Source of the DNA: Rheum nobile
Lineage: Eukaryota; Streptophyta; Magnoliopsida; Caryophyllales; Polygonaceae
Direction: 5' to 3'
DNA: 64,000 nt
NCBI GenBank assembly: GCA_027886185.1
Contig: WOAB01000476.1
Coordinates: 2,294,001-2,358,000, forward strand
The notes under the pieces were generated by a model that ran no database searches, was not told the DNA's origin, and saw only the letters and a program-made list of their open reading frames with translations. Position numbers and translations under genes: made by a program. Of the stretch, positions 1 to 10,586 are shown in pieces. Position 1 is the first letter of the stretch; each line of letters starts with the position of its first letter.

Positions 1-1509
1 CTCCTTGATTAGTTGGGATAAAATTTATCGGCCAAAGTCCCTTGGGGGCCTAGGACTACATAAAGCTAAAAATATGAACAAGTTCTTACAAATGAAATTG
101 TTATGGAAACTTCTTGTGGAAATAGATAGTCTTTGGGTTCATATCATTACTGAAAAATACTTAGGGTCTTAAGACATTTTCTCTTACATAAGGAAAACCA
201 AACAATCTTGGCAATTTTCAAGGCTTCTTTCATATCCGTGACATTTTCAAAACGGGTCGTGCTTGGAAATTAGGAAATGGTAATACCAATAAATTTTGGA
301 TATACTCTTGGATTTCTGATTGCGACCTACAACCCTACTATAGAACCACTTCTGATATTTCCTTAAAGGTCTCCCACGTCATTACTCTGACTCATCAATG
401 GGATACCCAAAAATTACAAGTTATTCTCCCATCCTATGTTATCTCTAAAATCATGAGAATATATATACCAACAATTCCACTAGAAGACCGTATAACATGG
501 AAACTTTCTGCGAATGGTAACTTCACAGTTAAACCAGCAAGAACTACAACAGAACAACATCCTACAGATTCTCGTCATGTCTTCTCTTCTTGGATTTGAA
601 AATTGAAAATTCCTCTAACGATCCAACATTTTCTTTGGAAAGAATTCAGTGATTGTCTTCCTACTACATAAAGATTAAAGAGACATTTCTCTAAAGTTTC
701 TTCCAATGCAGTTTATGTAATTTCAATAATGAAGATATTAACCACAATTTCTTTGAATGTGCATATACCCAACAAATGATCTCTAATCTCCAAACTCGCC
801 TCAACCGAACATTTTACATCTAGTCAACATCAGACTTCCTGATAGATATTAACTATTTCATAACATTGAATGCATCACCTGAACCCATGTTCTTCCTCTG
901 GTGGACTATTTGGAACCATCGAAACACAATAATTTTCGGTAGCAATAATAACAACCAAAATATTTTACCTTCTGATCAAGCTTATTTTCAATTCCAATCA
1001 TGGTACACTTCGACCCTAGGCTCAACGTTTACTTCTAAACCAACCTTTAAACGTAGTAGAACTCGTAGAACTATAGGTTTCATAAAACTTTCTCCTGGTT
1101 GGGCTAAGTTAAACTTTGATTGGTCCAAAAAACATAATCAATCCTCACACATTGGCTACATAATACATAATTCAAATGGGAAGATTATGTCAATCTTCCG
1201 TGACAACATTCTAGATACCAATGTCCTACAAACAGAGACTTATGCGGCTTTGTTTGGTATTCAGGAAGCTATGTATGTGAATATTAAACACTTAGTCATA
1301 GAATGTGATAATTTATCCCTCATAAGCTCAATTAAAGGATCTTGAAATTTCTCATGGGAAATCCACCCAATTATTCTTGACATTATTATTCTACCTTCTT
1401 TTTTTTTCATACAAAGTACATCATTGCTTTAGGGAAGGAAATCACGCAACTGATTTCGTAGCTACACATGACATCAATTCTACTGCCATTGCAAGGATCT
1501 AACGGATCC
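1..1509 (+). pseudogene. LINE copy 1, ORF2 C-terminal part (zinc-binding RT tail and RNase H), broken
   Basis: This is the 3' part of an L1-type LINE ORF2. It encodes the stretch after the reverse-transcriptase fingers (a GGLGL motif followed by a MKLLWKLL motif near 50-110) and then an RNase H-like domain, read at about 866-1345, with the LNFDWS strand, an ETYAALFGI helix and VIECDNL, which resemble the plant LINE RNase H core. Several stops and frameshifts (for example a TAA near 169) make it a pseudogene. The copy starts before the window. It is cut at 1509 by the gypsy element and resumes at 9496. The other three LINE copies in the window share this layout, but this one is more distant in sequence. 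Confidence 0.8.
1505..1509. repeat. Target site duplication GATCC (left)
   Basis: GATCC immediately left of the LTR start is repeated at 9491-9495 immediately right of the element. This proves that the gypsy element was inserted into LINE copy 1 at this site. Confidence 0.9.
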
Positions 1510-2363
1510 TGATGAGAATCAAACCCCTAAAGGAGGTTTTTTTTCCCAAGAGGAGCTAGATCGTGGCCAAGCTAGTGTTCTTCCTTCTCTCTTGGATTTG
1601 AGTGGTCTCTTTAAGCCCTTGGAGACCCAAGGCGGAAACCAAAGGGGGGATTCGCCGGAGGAAGTGCCGCGAAGGTGAGGGCTAGCCGGAGGTGGCCTTG
1701 GCTGGACGCGAAGCTAGCCGAGGTTAGGGTTTGCTGGCGGCGCCGGCAAATGGGAGCCAAGAGAGCCTCCCTTGGAGGGTCCTTGGTTGATGTGAGCTTG
1801 GATCTAGATTGTTGAGTTATTTGAGTAAGAAAACATGAGAGATTGAAGGGAGAGAAGAGATTGGAATGCTTGAGTTGATAGAAGCAAGTGGAGACCTTAG
1901 GGGAGGATTCCTCTAACCCAAGGTAATGTTCCACTTCTATATTCTTCAACTAGTGAATAAAGGAAGCCAAGAAAGGCTTAAATAGTCTAGGGTTCTTAGG
2001 GGGGACTAGGAGCCCATTTGCAAATGAGTCCACATGTCCCAAAATCGAAAGGCAGTTACATGAATTAACTGACAAAAGGGGAAAGGGATAAAAGCCATAA
2101 AGGCTTGGATAAGGACGCGCACTTGAATGCCTTGGAGTCAAAGCATCGGATGCTTGATTGTCGTGGCATTGAGGTGTTAGCGTCTTGGCTACTCCGAGGT
2201 GAGGCACAAGAGTAGGTGTGGCCCTTGGGCCGGCGGCTCTTTGGTGCCTTGGCTCGTGAGGGCACGGTGAACTAGGGCGGTGATGGCTTGGGCCATGGCT
2301 CGGGCCCGGGCCCTAGTCACCGGGCCTTGAAGCTCTTTGTTGATGAGTGGTTGGCACTCATCA
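1510..2363 (-). repeat. 3' LTR of the gypsy element (854 bp)
   Basis: The repeat is bounded by TGATGAG and CTCATCA, and matches 9120-9490 apart from a long gap in the latter; by eye the aligned part is about 94 % identical. A TATA-like CTATTTAAGCC is read on the minus strand at about 1975-1985. On the minus strand the first ~175 bp encode the tail of pol. Confidence 0.92.
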
Positions 2364-3604
2364 CTCTCCCCTTCTTGAGGTAGAATTGTCCCCAATTCTT
2401 CATCATATTCTGGGGGCACATATGGTGTGAGATCGGCCACATTGAAGGTTGGATGTGCGCCGTACTTGTCGGGGAGATCAACTTCATAAGCATTGTCCCC
2501 GAAGCGGCGGAGAAATTTGAAGGGGCCATCACCGCGTTGGTTGAGCTTGGACTTGTGGTGGTCTTTGAACCTCTCCTTGCGCAAGTGGACCCACACAAGG
2601 TCGCCAAGTGCAAAGACGACACGGCGCCGGCCCTTGTTGGCATGGCTCTCATATTGGGCAGCACACCTCTCTAGTTGGGCCTGGGTTCACTCGTGGAGCT
2701 CTAGGATGAAGTCAGCCCGCTTGGCGCCTTGAGGATGATCGGCGATGCCTAAGGGATGTGGCACAATGTCAAGAGGAGTGATGGGATTTCGGCCGTAGAC
2801 TACCTCAAACGGCGTGATCTTGGTTGCCGTGTGCATGGACCTATTATACATAAACTCAACATATGAGAGTAAGTCCTCCCACTTGCGTGGGTTGGCCCTA
2901 AGGACGGCCCTAAGCAAGGCGCCTAAGGTGCGGTTAGTAACCTCGGTTTGGCCATCCGTTTGGGGGTGACAACTAGTGGAAAATAAGAGATTGGTACCTA
3001 GTTTCCCCCACAAGGTCCTCCAAAAGTGTCCCACAAACTTGGGGTCCCGATCCGACACTATAGTCCTAGGGATTCCATGTAGCTTGACAATGTGATCAAA
3101 GAAGAGGGAGGCAACTTCCGAGGCATTGTTAGTGGTCTTGCAAGCAATAAAATGTGCCATTTTAGAGAACCTATCAACCACTACAAATATGGAATCCCTC
3201 CCCTTCTTAGAGGTTGGCAATCCGGTAATGAAGTCCATGGAAATGTCCTCCCAAGGGGCCGAGGGAATGGGCAATGGGGTGTATAGGCCGTGGGGTTGGG
3301 TCCTAGAGTTGGATTGATGGCAAGTAATGCAAGTCTTGCAAAACATGGTGACATGATGGGCCATTTTGGGCCAAAAGAAATGCTCTCTAAGGGTTGTAAG
3401 TGTCTTAGCCACACCAAAGTGTCCACGGCCCTCATGTGCCTCCTTAATCAAAAGGTGCCTAATGGAAGAGCTAGGGATGCACAACTTTCCGGCTCGGTAT
3501 AAGTAACCCTCATCCATAAAATAGCCCTCAAACTCACCTCTAAGGGAACACTTCTCAACAATGGTGCTAAAGAAAGGGTCATGTGAATAAATAGATTTAA
3601 GCAT
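2189..3604 (-). pseudogene. Integrase with C-terminal tail running into the 3' LTR
   Basis: The frame contains an HHCC zinc-binding region (HFGVAK, then CKTCITCHQ), the catalytic core (SMDFITGLP, VSDRDPKF, HPQTDGQTEV, consistent with the D,D,E triad) and the C-terminal DNA-binding fold (GDLVWVHLRKERF, then KFLRRFGDNAYEVDLP). It continues in frame past the polypurine tract at 2364-2376 into the LTR and ends with a GPVTRARARA tail. One in-frame TGA near 2687 follows ELHE and probably replaced a CGA codon. A frameshift near 3605 separates this frame from the RNase H frame upstream. Confidence 0.85.
2364..2376 (-). other. Polypurine tract
   Basis: On the minus strand this reads AAGAAGGGGAGAG, directly next to the 3' LTR. 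This is the expected primer site for plus-strand DNA synthesis. It lies inside the open pol frame. Confidence 0.8.
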
Positions 3605-5877
3605 AGAAAACCCAATACCTTAGCATCAAGATGAGAAAGAAGGACATATCTCCTTGAGAGTGCATCGGCCACCACATTGTCTTGCCCTTTCTTGTGCTTG
3701 ACCACATATGGAAATGTCTCCATAAACTCCACCCACCTAGCATGGCGCCAACCAAGGTGAGCTTGGCTCTTCAAATAAGCAAGAGCCTCATGATCCGAGT
3801 GAATGATGAATTCCTTTGGCCACAAATAATGTTGTCAAGTTTTGAGCACCCGGATCAAGGCATAGAGTTCCTTGTCGTACGTGGGGTAGTTGAGGAAGGC
3901 GCCCGAGAGTTTCTCACTAAAGTAAGCAATGGGGCGGCGGTCTTGGAGAAGGACTCCTCCAATGCCAATGTTGGAGGCATAACACTCCACTTCAAAGACT
4001 TTAGAGAAGTCGGGGAGTTGAAGAAGCGGGGTATTGCATAGGCGCTCCTTAAGCAAAGTAAAGGCGGTTTCATGCTTCTCCTTCCAATCAACCTCGACAC
4101 CTTTTTTGGTAAACTCGTGCAAAGGGGCTGCAATGGTGCTAAAGTCTCGGACGAAGCGCCTATAGAAGCCGGCAAGGCCGAGGAAGGATCTCACCATGGT
4201 GGCGGTTGTGGGACGTGGCCATTCCTTGATTGCGCGCACCTTCTCATCATCAACGTGCAGCCCATCTTTGACCACCACGTAGCCAAGAAAAGTGGTGAAA
4301 GGAGCACAAAATGTGCACTTGGCAAGGTTGGCATAAAGCTTCTCCTTGCATAGGCACTCAAAAACAAGCCGCAAGTGTGCCGTGTGGTCCTCCAAGGTCT
4401 TGGTATAGATGAGGATGTCATCGAAGTAGACCACCATAAACTTTCCCAAGTAGGCCCTCAAGACATGGTTCATGAGGCGCATGAAGGTGCTAGGGGCGTT
4501 GGTGAGCTCAAATGGCATGACTAGCCACTCATATAAGCCATACTTGGTCTTGAAAGTGGTCTTCCACTCATCACCCTCTCTCATGCGGATTTGATGATAA
4601 CCACTCTTGAGATCCACCTTAGAGAAGAATATGGCACCATGAAGCTCATCAAGCATATCATCAAGCCTCGGAATGGGGTGGCGGTACTTGGCGGTGATTT
4701 GGTTAATGGCTCGGCAATCCACACACATCCGCCAAGAGCCATCCTTCTTGGGCACAAGGAGCACCAGGACCGCGCAAGGGATAAGACTCTCCCAGACATG
4801 GCCTTTGTCCATGAGCTCTTGGACTTGCTTTTGAAGCTCGACGGTCTCCTCGGGGCTAGCCCGGTATGCAGCCCGGTTTGGGAGGGAAGCGCCCGACACC
4901 AAGTCACTTTGATGCTCGATCCCGCGCACCGGGGGCAGCCCAACCGGAAGCTCGGCCGGCGTCACGTCGGCAAACTCCGCCAACAAGGACAAGATGCAAG
5001 GCCGCAAAGAGGAGCCCTCCTCCTTCGCGGTGAGGCAACGGCGGGGCACCAAAAGGAAACATGGCCAGCGGCCTTGAAGCACCGGCATGAGGTGGCGTTG
5101 GCGGGCCAAGAGAAGGCGGGGCTCACATCGCCCTTGGAGGGTGGCCGGGCTGCGGCGCGCGGCTGCGGGAGGGGCCGCCGACACGAGCGCCGCGTTGGGG
5201 GTGGCGGAGGCTGTGCCGGTGGTGGCCGTGCCAAGCGGTGGCTGTGCACCAGCGGCTGCGCGGCCACCCTTGCCCGGGCATTGTGGCGCCGAGGCAGAGG
5301 ACACCGTAGTCACCGACGACCCGGGCGCCACGTGTGAGTGGGCGGTTGCCGGGCCGGTGGTGAGTGCGCCGGTGGAGTTGGCCGCGCGCTCACCCTTTCC
5401 TTGGCGTTGTGGCGACAATGTGCGGGCGGGCTTCGGGGTCCCATCCATGGGCTGTGGTGCCGCGGTCGTGGACGCCTCTAAGGCCCTTAGGTGGTTACGC
5501 TCCACTTGATCTTCAAGTATTTCCCGGGGGGACATGGGTAAAAGAGTGATGCGCTTTCCGCCATGGACAAACACAAAGGTGTTTAGGAAGCCATCATGTA
5601 TCACCCTCCGGTCAAATTGCCAAGACCTACCTAGCAAAAGGTGAGTAGCATCCATAGAAATAACATCACAAAGAATTTTATCAACATAATGCCCAATAGA
5701 GAAAGTGATGTGGCATTGCCTTGATACCACATCACCTTTACCTTTGGATAGCCATTGAAGGCTATATGGTTGAGGATGTGGAGTGGTGGAGAGGTTGAAA
5801 TGCTTGACCACCCGCTCATTGACTATGTTGGCGCACGAGCCTCCATCCACAATCACGCTCAAGGATGCGGAGCCCAT
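3448..5877 (-). pseudogene. Protease, reverse transcriptase and RNase H of the gypsy element
   Basis: Domains in order: a retropepsin with the DGGS active-site variant followed by a LLLGRSW motif (about residues 10-100); a Pro/Ala-rich linker; reverse transcriptase with LVPKKDGSWRMCVDCRAIN, KVDLKSGYHQIR and the catalytic YFDDI box (near 4420); then RNase H with SDHEALAYLK. An in-frame TGA at 3835-3837 stands where related proteins have a Trp before QHYLWPKEF, and the frame then continues to about 3610 before shifting. The reverse-transcriptase catalytic residues look intact, but the polyprotein cannot be made whole. Confidence 0.88.
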
Positions 5878-5913
5878 GAGACATCTCGTGTGGAAGAGAT
5901 TCTCCCGTTGATC

Positions 5914-7786
5914 CTAAATGTCAACTTCCCGAGCCGAGAGCACGCGGCGGGCCATGAGGCTAAGGAGTGTGCCGGCTCCATGCTCGTGGGGCACAATCAA
6001 AGGTCTCATAGGAGTCATCCGCGGCCTCCTCAAACTCATCCACAGCCGGGTTCTCCTCTTCATCCTCAAAGGACTCATAGCCACTTTCGGAGAAGAACAA
6101 GACGCGCTTGTTGTTGGGGCAATCCCGTTGGTAGTGCCCGCGGCCGCCGCACTTGAAGCATGCCCTATCACTTGATTTGTCCGGGGAAGGGGCTTGAGGG
6201 CGTGTGTCAGGCGCGGGGCCTCTAGGAGGGTGAACAAGGCACGCGGCTCCGGTGGGCGCAGCCGTGACCGCGGCTGGACTGGTGCGCGGCTACGGGGCGG
6301 CGCGGCTGGCCGTGGGAGGGCCCAAAGAGGGGCTCGGGGCACCGGCGAACCGAGGGGGCTGTCCACGGGCCCATGCGGCCTTCTTCTTCTTTTGGAGTTG
6401 ATTGTATATCACCATGGTTGTGTGGGTGATGGTATTGATGTCTTGGATGGGGAGGAGGATCAATGGCTCACGAATGTCCACATCGAGGCCGCGGAGGAAC
6501 ATAGTGCGGAGAGAGGCGGGGGTTGTGGACATGCCGGCCTTATGGATTAGCTCCTCGAGCTCGGCAAAGAACTCAAGCAGGGTGCGGGCACCTTGGCGGG
6601 CTAGGGCAATTTGGAGGCGCATGTGCTCAAGGTAGTCCTCCGGCACATACCGCTTGGTCATGGCATAGATGAGTTGGTTCCAAGCCACGACCGGCGGTAA
6701 GTGGCGCCTCTCCCTCTCGGTGGTGAAGCGGAACCACCAAGCATGGGCATGGCCGGTGAATTGGAGCATGGCAATCTCAACCCGCTCATAATCTTCATAT
6801 TGGCAATGGTTGAGGGCATACTCCGTGGCTTGCTTCCAATCAAAGAATTTGGCCGCGTCATATTCCCCCTCAAAGGGCTCGATGCGAACCTTGATCTCCC
6901 GGCGTTGGCCAAAGTTTTGGATGTGCCCGGCCGGTTCACGGCGGTCATAGAAGTGGCGGGCCGCTTGCCCACGGCCTCGAAAGTCAGCCGGCGGTGGAGG
7001 GAGCCATTGTGGGTCACGGCGATCCAAAGGGCGCCGACGGTGGGCACAGTCTCGGCCATGAGGACGGGGGAGCAAGTCGGCCAAGGGGTCGTCCTCCTAT
7101 GGCTCTTGGAAGACTTCATCAAACACGTCATCTTCCTCATGGGCCCCAAGGGCTTCATCTCCATCATCAAAGCCATCAAAATTGTCGTAACCATATCGGG
7201 GGTTCGGTAGGTCATCGTCAGCGGGGGCTCGGGCGGCGCGTGGATATGGCTCGCCATCAAAGGGGGTTGAGGGGTGGTGGAGATGTCGGCCCGGTAGCGG
7301 CCGAGCATCGTGATGGCCTTGGGAATTGGCGCGCTCCGGTTGGTGGCCGTAGTAGCTCGGCTCTCGGGGCTGTGGCAAGCACTCAGCAAAGGCCCGGGCA
7401 TCAGAAGGCAGTGAAGGGTGCATTGGCCCCTTGCCCCGAGCATGCTCTGTGTCATCATGGGGCGGCTCGGCCGGGCCATGTGATGAGGCGCCCGTGTAGA
7501 TGGGTGTGGGCCGCTGCGGTGCCACGGTTGGCGTGGTGGTTTGAGGGTCGACGGAAATGATGGCCAAGCTAAGCTCGAGGGCGGCCATGCGCACGTCGGC
7601 GGCCTCCTTTTCACGGTGGAGCGCAGCCAACTCGGTGTGGGACACGCATAAGGCCTCGGCGGCAGCCTCCTTGGCTCGGCTTTCCTCGGCGAGCCTAGCC
7701 GCGAAAGACTCGGGGGAGAGTGTGGGCGTGGAGCTCCGAGGGCTCCGATTGCCGGCATCCATGGGATCCTCCATTTGTGGAGTCAT
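5914..7786 (-). pseudogene. gag of the gypsy element
   Basis: From ATG at 7786, an acidic and coiled N-terminal part runs to an in-frame TAG at 7097-7099. The same frame continues with the Retrotrans_gag domain (RIEPFEGEYDAAKFFDW, then AWWFRFT and YVPEDYLEHMR) down to 6290. A zinc knuckle CFKCGGRGHYQRDC (C-x2-C-x4-H-x4-C) follows at about 6119-6160 in another frame, so there is at least one frameshift. The assignment is firm; the gene is dead. Confidence 0.85.
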
Positions 7787-9103
7787 CTACAAGAGGTCAC
7801 AAAGCAACCCAAGTAACAATTTCCAAGGTAACAGGTAATTACACTTAAGGAGGAAGCACACGAAATGATGCCTAAGACAACAACCACACACAGAGGCAAA
7901 GGCTCAAACAAGAGAGGCAAGGGTGATAAGTGCAAGTGAATTAAGAATTTGAATGGTACCGGGGCACTTTCAATCCAATCCCAAATGTATCATATAAGCT
8001 AATTAGTAAAAGCCAACTTGAAACTTCGGATGAGGAGCTAAGGCAACATGGCCATTCGGCCACCCTATGGGTCCAACAAGGAGTGAAGTGTAATGGAAAG
8101 GGACTAGAGGAATATGGGGAGGTAGGCTTAGGGGCCCAAGTTTCCAAGTGAGGGTGAGAGAGCCCACCAAAGATATTGTGGCCCAACTAACAAGAAAAGG
8201 AAATACTATGGACGACCCACTCCCTTTTCTTTTCTTTTTTGTTGATTTCGGTTTTTTTTTTTAACTTGGGACTTTGCCTTTTCTTGGCCTCTTGACTTTA
8301 AAAAGGCTCTTTCTAACACCAAGGGAGTGGAGGCCGAATTACAAGCTTCAAGGGAAAGAAACAAGGAGTGGGGCCACAACAAAACAAAGTTGGAAATGGA
8401 GAGTGGTGGCAACAAGGGGTGGTGTCTACTTGTGACTTTCCAAGTCCCTTTTTGGGGTGGGACAAGGAGTGAGACAAGAAGTAAAGGGAAGTATCTTCTT
8501 GCCACTAATACTTCTACCACTAGTTGGAGTCCCCACCAAAGGAAGCTTCCTAGCCTTTTACCCACTTACAAATCAGCCAAGTACAAGTTGTCTTTTACCC
8601 AATTAAGTTAAATGAGCCAAAAGGCAAAATAGGGAAAGTGGAAGTGGTCCTTCCCAATTGGCCAATTCACAAGCAAGTGGATGGAGATTCAAATTGCACA
8701 AACAAACACATGGCCGGCTGTGGGTATGGTTTGGGCGGCAGTAGGGGTGGTGGAGGGTGGTGATACGGTGGCAGGGGCGGCGGTCGGTGGCCGGCGGTGG
8801 TGGTGGGCGGCGGCGGAAGTGTTTTTTTTAGCTCATTTTTGGGAGGGGAAAGCAAGGCAACGAAAATAAAACTAAGCTAGCATGGAAACAAGAAAAAAAA
8901 GGCATGGAAACAAGAAAAAGTTGAGCATGCAAAACTAAACACAAAGACATGAAGAAACAAGAAAAAAAAATCAAACTAGCAAGAGAAGAAACAAGCGAAA
9001 ACACATGGTCAACATGGGAACAACAAGAGGACACATACAAGCTAAGGAAATAAGCATAAAAAATGAATTTGAGAGAGGAGAAAGGGAACTTAGCTTGGGC
9101 TTT
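7787..9103 (-). other. Untranslated leader of the gypsy element
   Basis: This is about 1.3 kb between the primer site and gag with no supported coding region. It has polypurine/polypyrimidine stretches and, at about 8715-8818, a strongly G-rich segment on the plus strand (many GGTGG and GGCGG runs). Open frames seen here are short and of low complexity. Confidence 0.6.
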
Positions 9104-9117
9104 GGCTTTTGATACCA
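9104..9117 (-). other. Primer binding site (tRNA-iMet type)
   Basis: On the minus strand the sequence TGGTATCAAAAGCC starts two bases after the 5' LTR. It resembles the initiator-Met primer site TGGTATCAGAGCC of plant retroelements, with one mismatch in the core. Confidence 0.8.
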
Positions 9118-9119
9118 AT

Positions 9120-9490
9120 TGATGAGAATCAAACCCCTAAAGGAGGTTTTTTCTTCCCAAGAGGAGCTAGATCGTGGCCAAGCTAGTGTTCTTCCTTCTC
9201 TCTTGGATTTAAGTGGTCTCCTTAAGCCCTTGGAGACCCAAGGCGGCAGCCAAAGGGGGGATTCGCCGGAGGAAGTGCCGCGGAGGTGAAGGCTAGTCGG
9301 AGGTGGCTGCGGCTGGACGCGAGGCCGACCGAGGTTAGGGTTTGCTGGTGGCGCCGGCAAAGGGGAGCCAAGGGAGCCTCCCTTGGAGGGTCCTTGGTTG
9401 ATGTGAGCTTGGATCTAGATTGTTGAGTTGTTTGAGTAAGAAAACGTGAGAGATTGAAGCTCTTTGTTGATGAATGGTTGGCACTCATCA
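9120..9490 (-). repeat. 5' LTR of the gypsy element, with a 484-bp internal deletion (371 bp)
   Basis: Both ends match the left LTR, but the part matching about 1843-2326 is missing. The junction falls in a TTGAAG that occurs at both edges in the intact LTR (1843-1848 and 2327-2332). The loss takes out most of U3, including the TATA-like site, so this LTR should not drive transcription. GATCC follows at 9491-9495. Confidence 0.9.
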
Positions 9491-9495
9491 GATCC

Positions 9496-9665
9496 TCTCT
9501 TTTACCACCCTGTCTGAGCAAGCGCTTCTTTCATCTCGATAAAAGTTATAATGTTTGAACTCCATATATGATAACTTCTGTAACGACTTTGTAAAGATCA
9601 TCCATTGTCATGATTCAAGGTTACCATTCTCTTAATGAAGCGTTTGTCTATATAAATAAAAGAAA
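9496..9665 (+). pseudogene. LINE copy 1, 3' end
   Basis: This resumes LINE copy 1 after the gypsy insertion and the second GATCC copy: joining 1509 to 9496 gives a continuous sequence. It ends in an A-rich stretch (ATAAATAAAAGAAAAA) near 9650-9665, as expected of a LINE tail. Confidence 0.6.
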
Positions 9666-9780
9666 AAGTCCTTCTGATATAAGAGAAAAAGTCCTTCTGC
9701 TACAAGAGAAAAAGTACTGAGCAGAACCAATGGAAGGAGGTCTCAAATAAGAGAAAAAGTCCTTCTGCTACAAACAAGTC
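9655..9780 (+). repeat. Imperfect short tandem repeat, AAGAGAAAAAGTCCTTCTGC
   Basis: Four imperfect copies of an AAGAGAAAAAGTCCTTCTGC-like unit begin near 9658, 9681, 9705 and 9749, the third diverged. It sits between the A-rich tail of LINE copy 1 and the beginning of LINE copy 2, so the exact ends of both LINEs are uncertain. Confidence 0.6.
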
Positions 9781-9805
9781 CTATGTCAAACAAATTGGGT
9801 TCATT

Positions 9806-10351
9806 GTGGTGTATCATGATTCTCCTGCTTCTATGGGTGAGGAAATCAATTCTGGTAAGGTTTCTATTGCCCCTGATTCTGTAGTTGATCAAACTACTGC
9901 CACTAAGGAGAACTCTTTTGTTCCTGCTATTATTGCTCCAAATGTTGGTGTGATCTCCTCTCAGAAGAGTATTTTGAACAATGAACTCCCACCAAGCCTC
10001 ACTCCTCCTTTTACACTGCCCCACCCTAATGATGATATGCATGAGGTGTGCTTGGGGGCTCCAAAAGGGTCAGCTCCTGTGCTGGTTATGAAGGAGCTTT
10101 CCAAGCTCAAGGGGAGTGAGCTTGAAGATTTCCTTGAGCAAGATGATTTGTTAGATGAGTTTGTTGAATGTGTTGAAGCCCCTGTGAATTCTGCAGCTCT
10201 TGTTGATGGCAATACCATGCCTCCTGGTGAAGATGTTAATGCAGCTTTACCAAAATCCTCCAACTCTGAGCATAGCAAGCGCAAGGAGCTGACCCAAGAG
10301 GAAGACACCGCCACCTCGTGGTTGAAGGGCCCCAAAAAACTGAAAAAATAA
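9806..10351 (+). CDS. Acidic/basic-tailed ORF at the 5' end of LINE copy 2, unknown function
   Basis: An open frame of about 180 codons is read from a non-ATG position and is open further upstream. It encodes a Ser/Pro/Glu-rich protein with an acidic segment (LEDFLEQDDLLDEFVE) and a basic end (SWLKGPKKLKK). Such composition would fit the C-terminal tail of a plant LINE nucleic-acid-binding ORF1, but no domain is visible. I see no clear counterpart in copy 3, so it could instead be a fragment of another element. Confidence 0.4.
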   Translation: MVYHDSPASMGEEINSGKVSIAPDSVVDQTTATKENSFVPAIIAPNVGVISSQKSILNNELPPSLTPPFTLPHPNDDMHEVCLGAPKGSAPVLVMKELSKLKGSELEDFLEQDDLLDEFVECVEAPVNSAALVDGNTMPPGEDVNAALPKSSNSEHSKRKELTQEEDTATSWLKGPKKLKK

Positions 10352-10586
10352 TTTTATGTTTAAAGTCAGAAATCATATTTTGGGTTCTGTTTTAACTTTA
10401 GATGACAACCTAGCTAAAAGGGCATCCCCCTTTATCTCTTTTTGGAATCTTGTTCCTTGTTGTAATAGAGCCTACCTGATTACTACCTGCTTTTATTGCC
10501 ATGGGATTAATTCTATTAGCCAAAGGCCCCTAACAAGGCTTTTTGGTTCTTTTGCTATCTACTGACAGGACTCTTTTAATGGGAAA

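Larger units (their letters stand above)
1510..9490 (-). mobile_element. Ty3/gypsy LTR retrotransposon, CRM-like, minus strand, inactive
   Basis: This is a complete but decayed element: two LTRs, a tRNA-iMet type primer site next to the right LTR, a polypurine tract next to the left LTR, and gag-PR-RT-RH-INT in gypsy order, all on the minus strand. LTRs begin TGATGAG and end CTCATCA. The 5-bp duplication GATCC flanks it. The CRM-like assignment is an inference: the pol frame runs through the polypurine tract into the 3' LTR and ends with a GPVTRARA tail, as described for CRM-clade elements with an integrase extension. Related elements C and D lie at the right end of the window. Confidence 0.9.

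Noticed and set aside
4591..5509. Long plus-strand open frames (up to 248 codons), Arg/Gly-rich
   Set aside because: They are antisense shadows of the GC-rich pol linker and reverse-transcriptase region on the minus strand, with no domain.
9491..9780. A possible target duplication or true 5' end for LINE copy 2
   Set aside because: I looked for a copy of the bases after the tail near 16350 and found none; the repeats here prevent a firm boundary.
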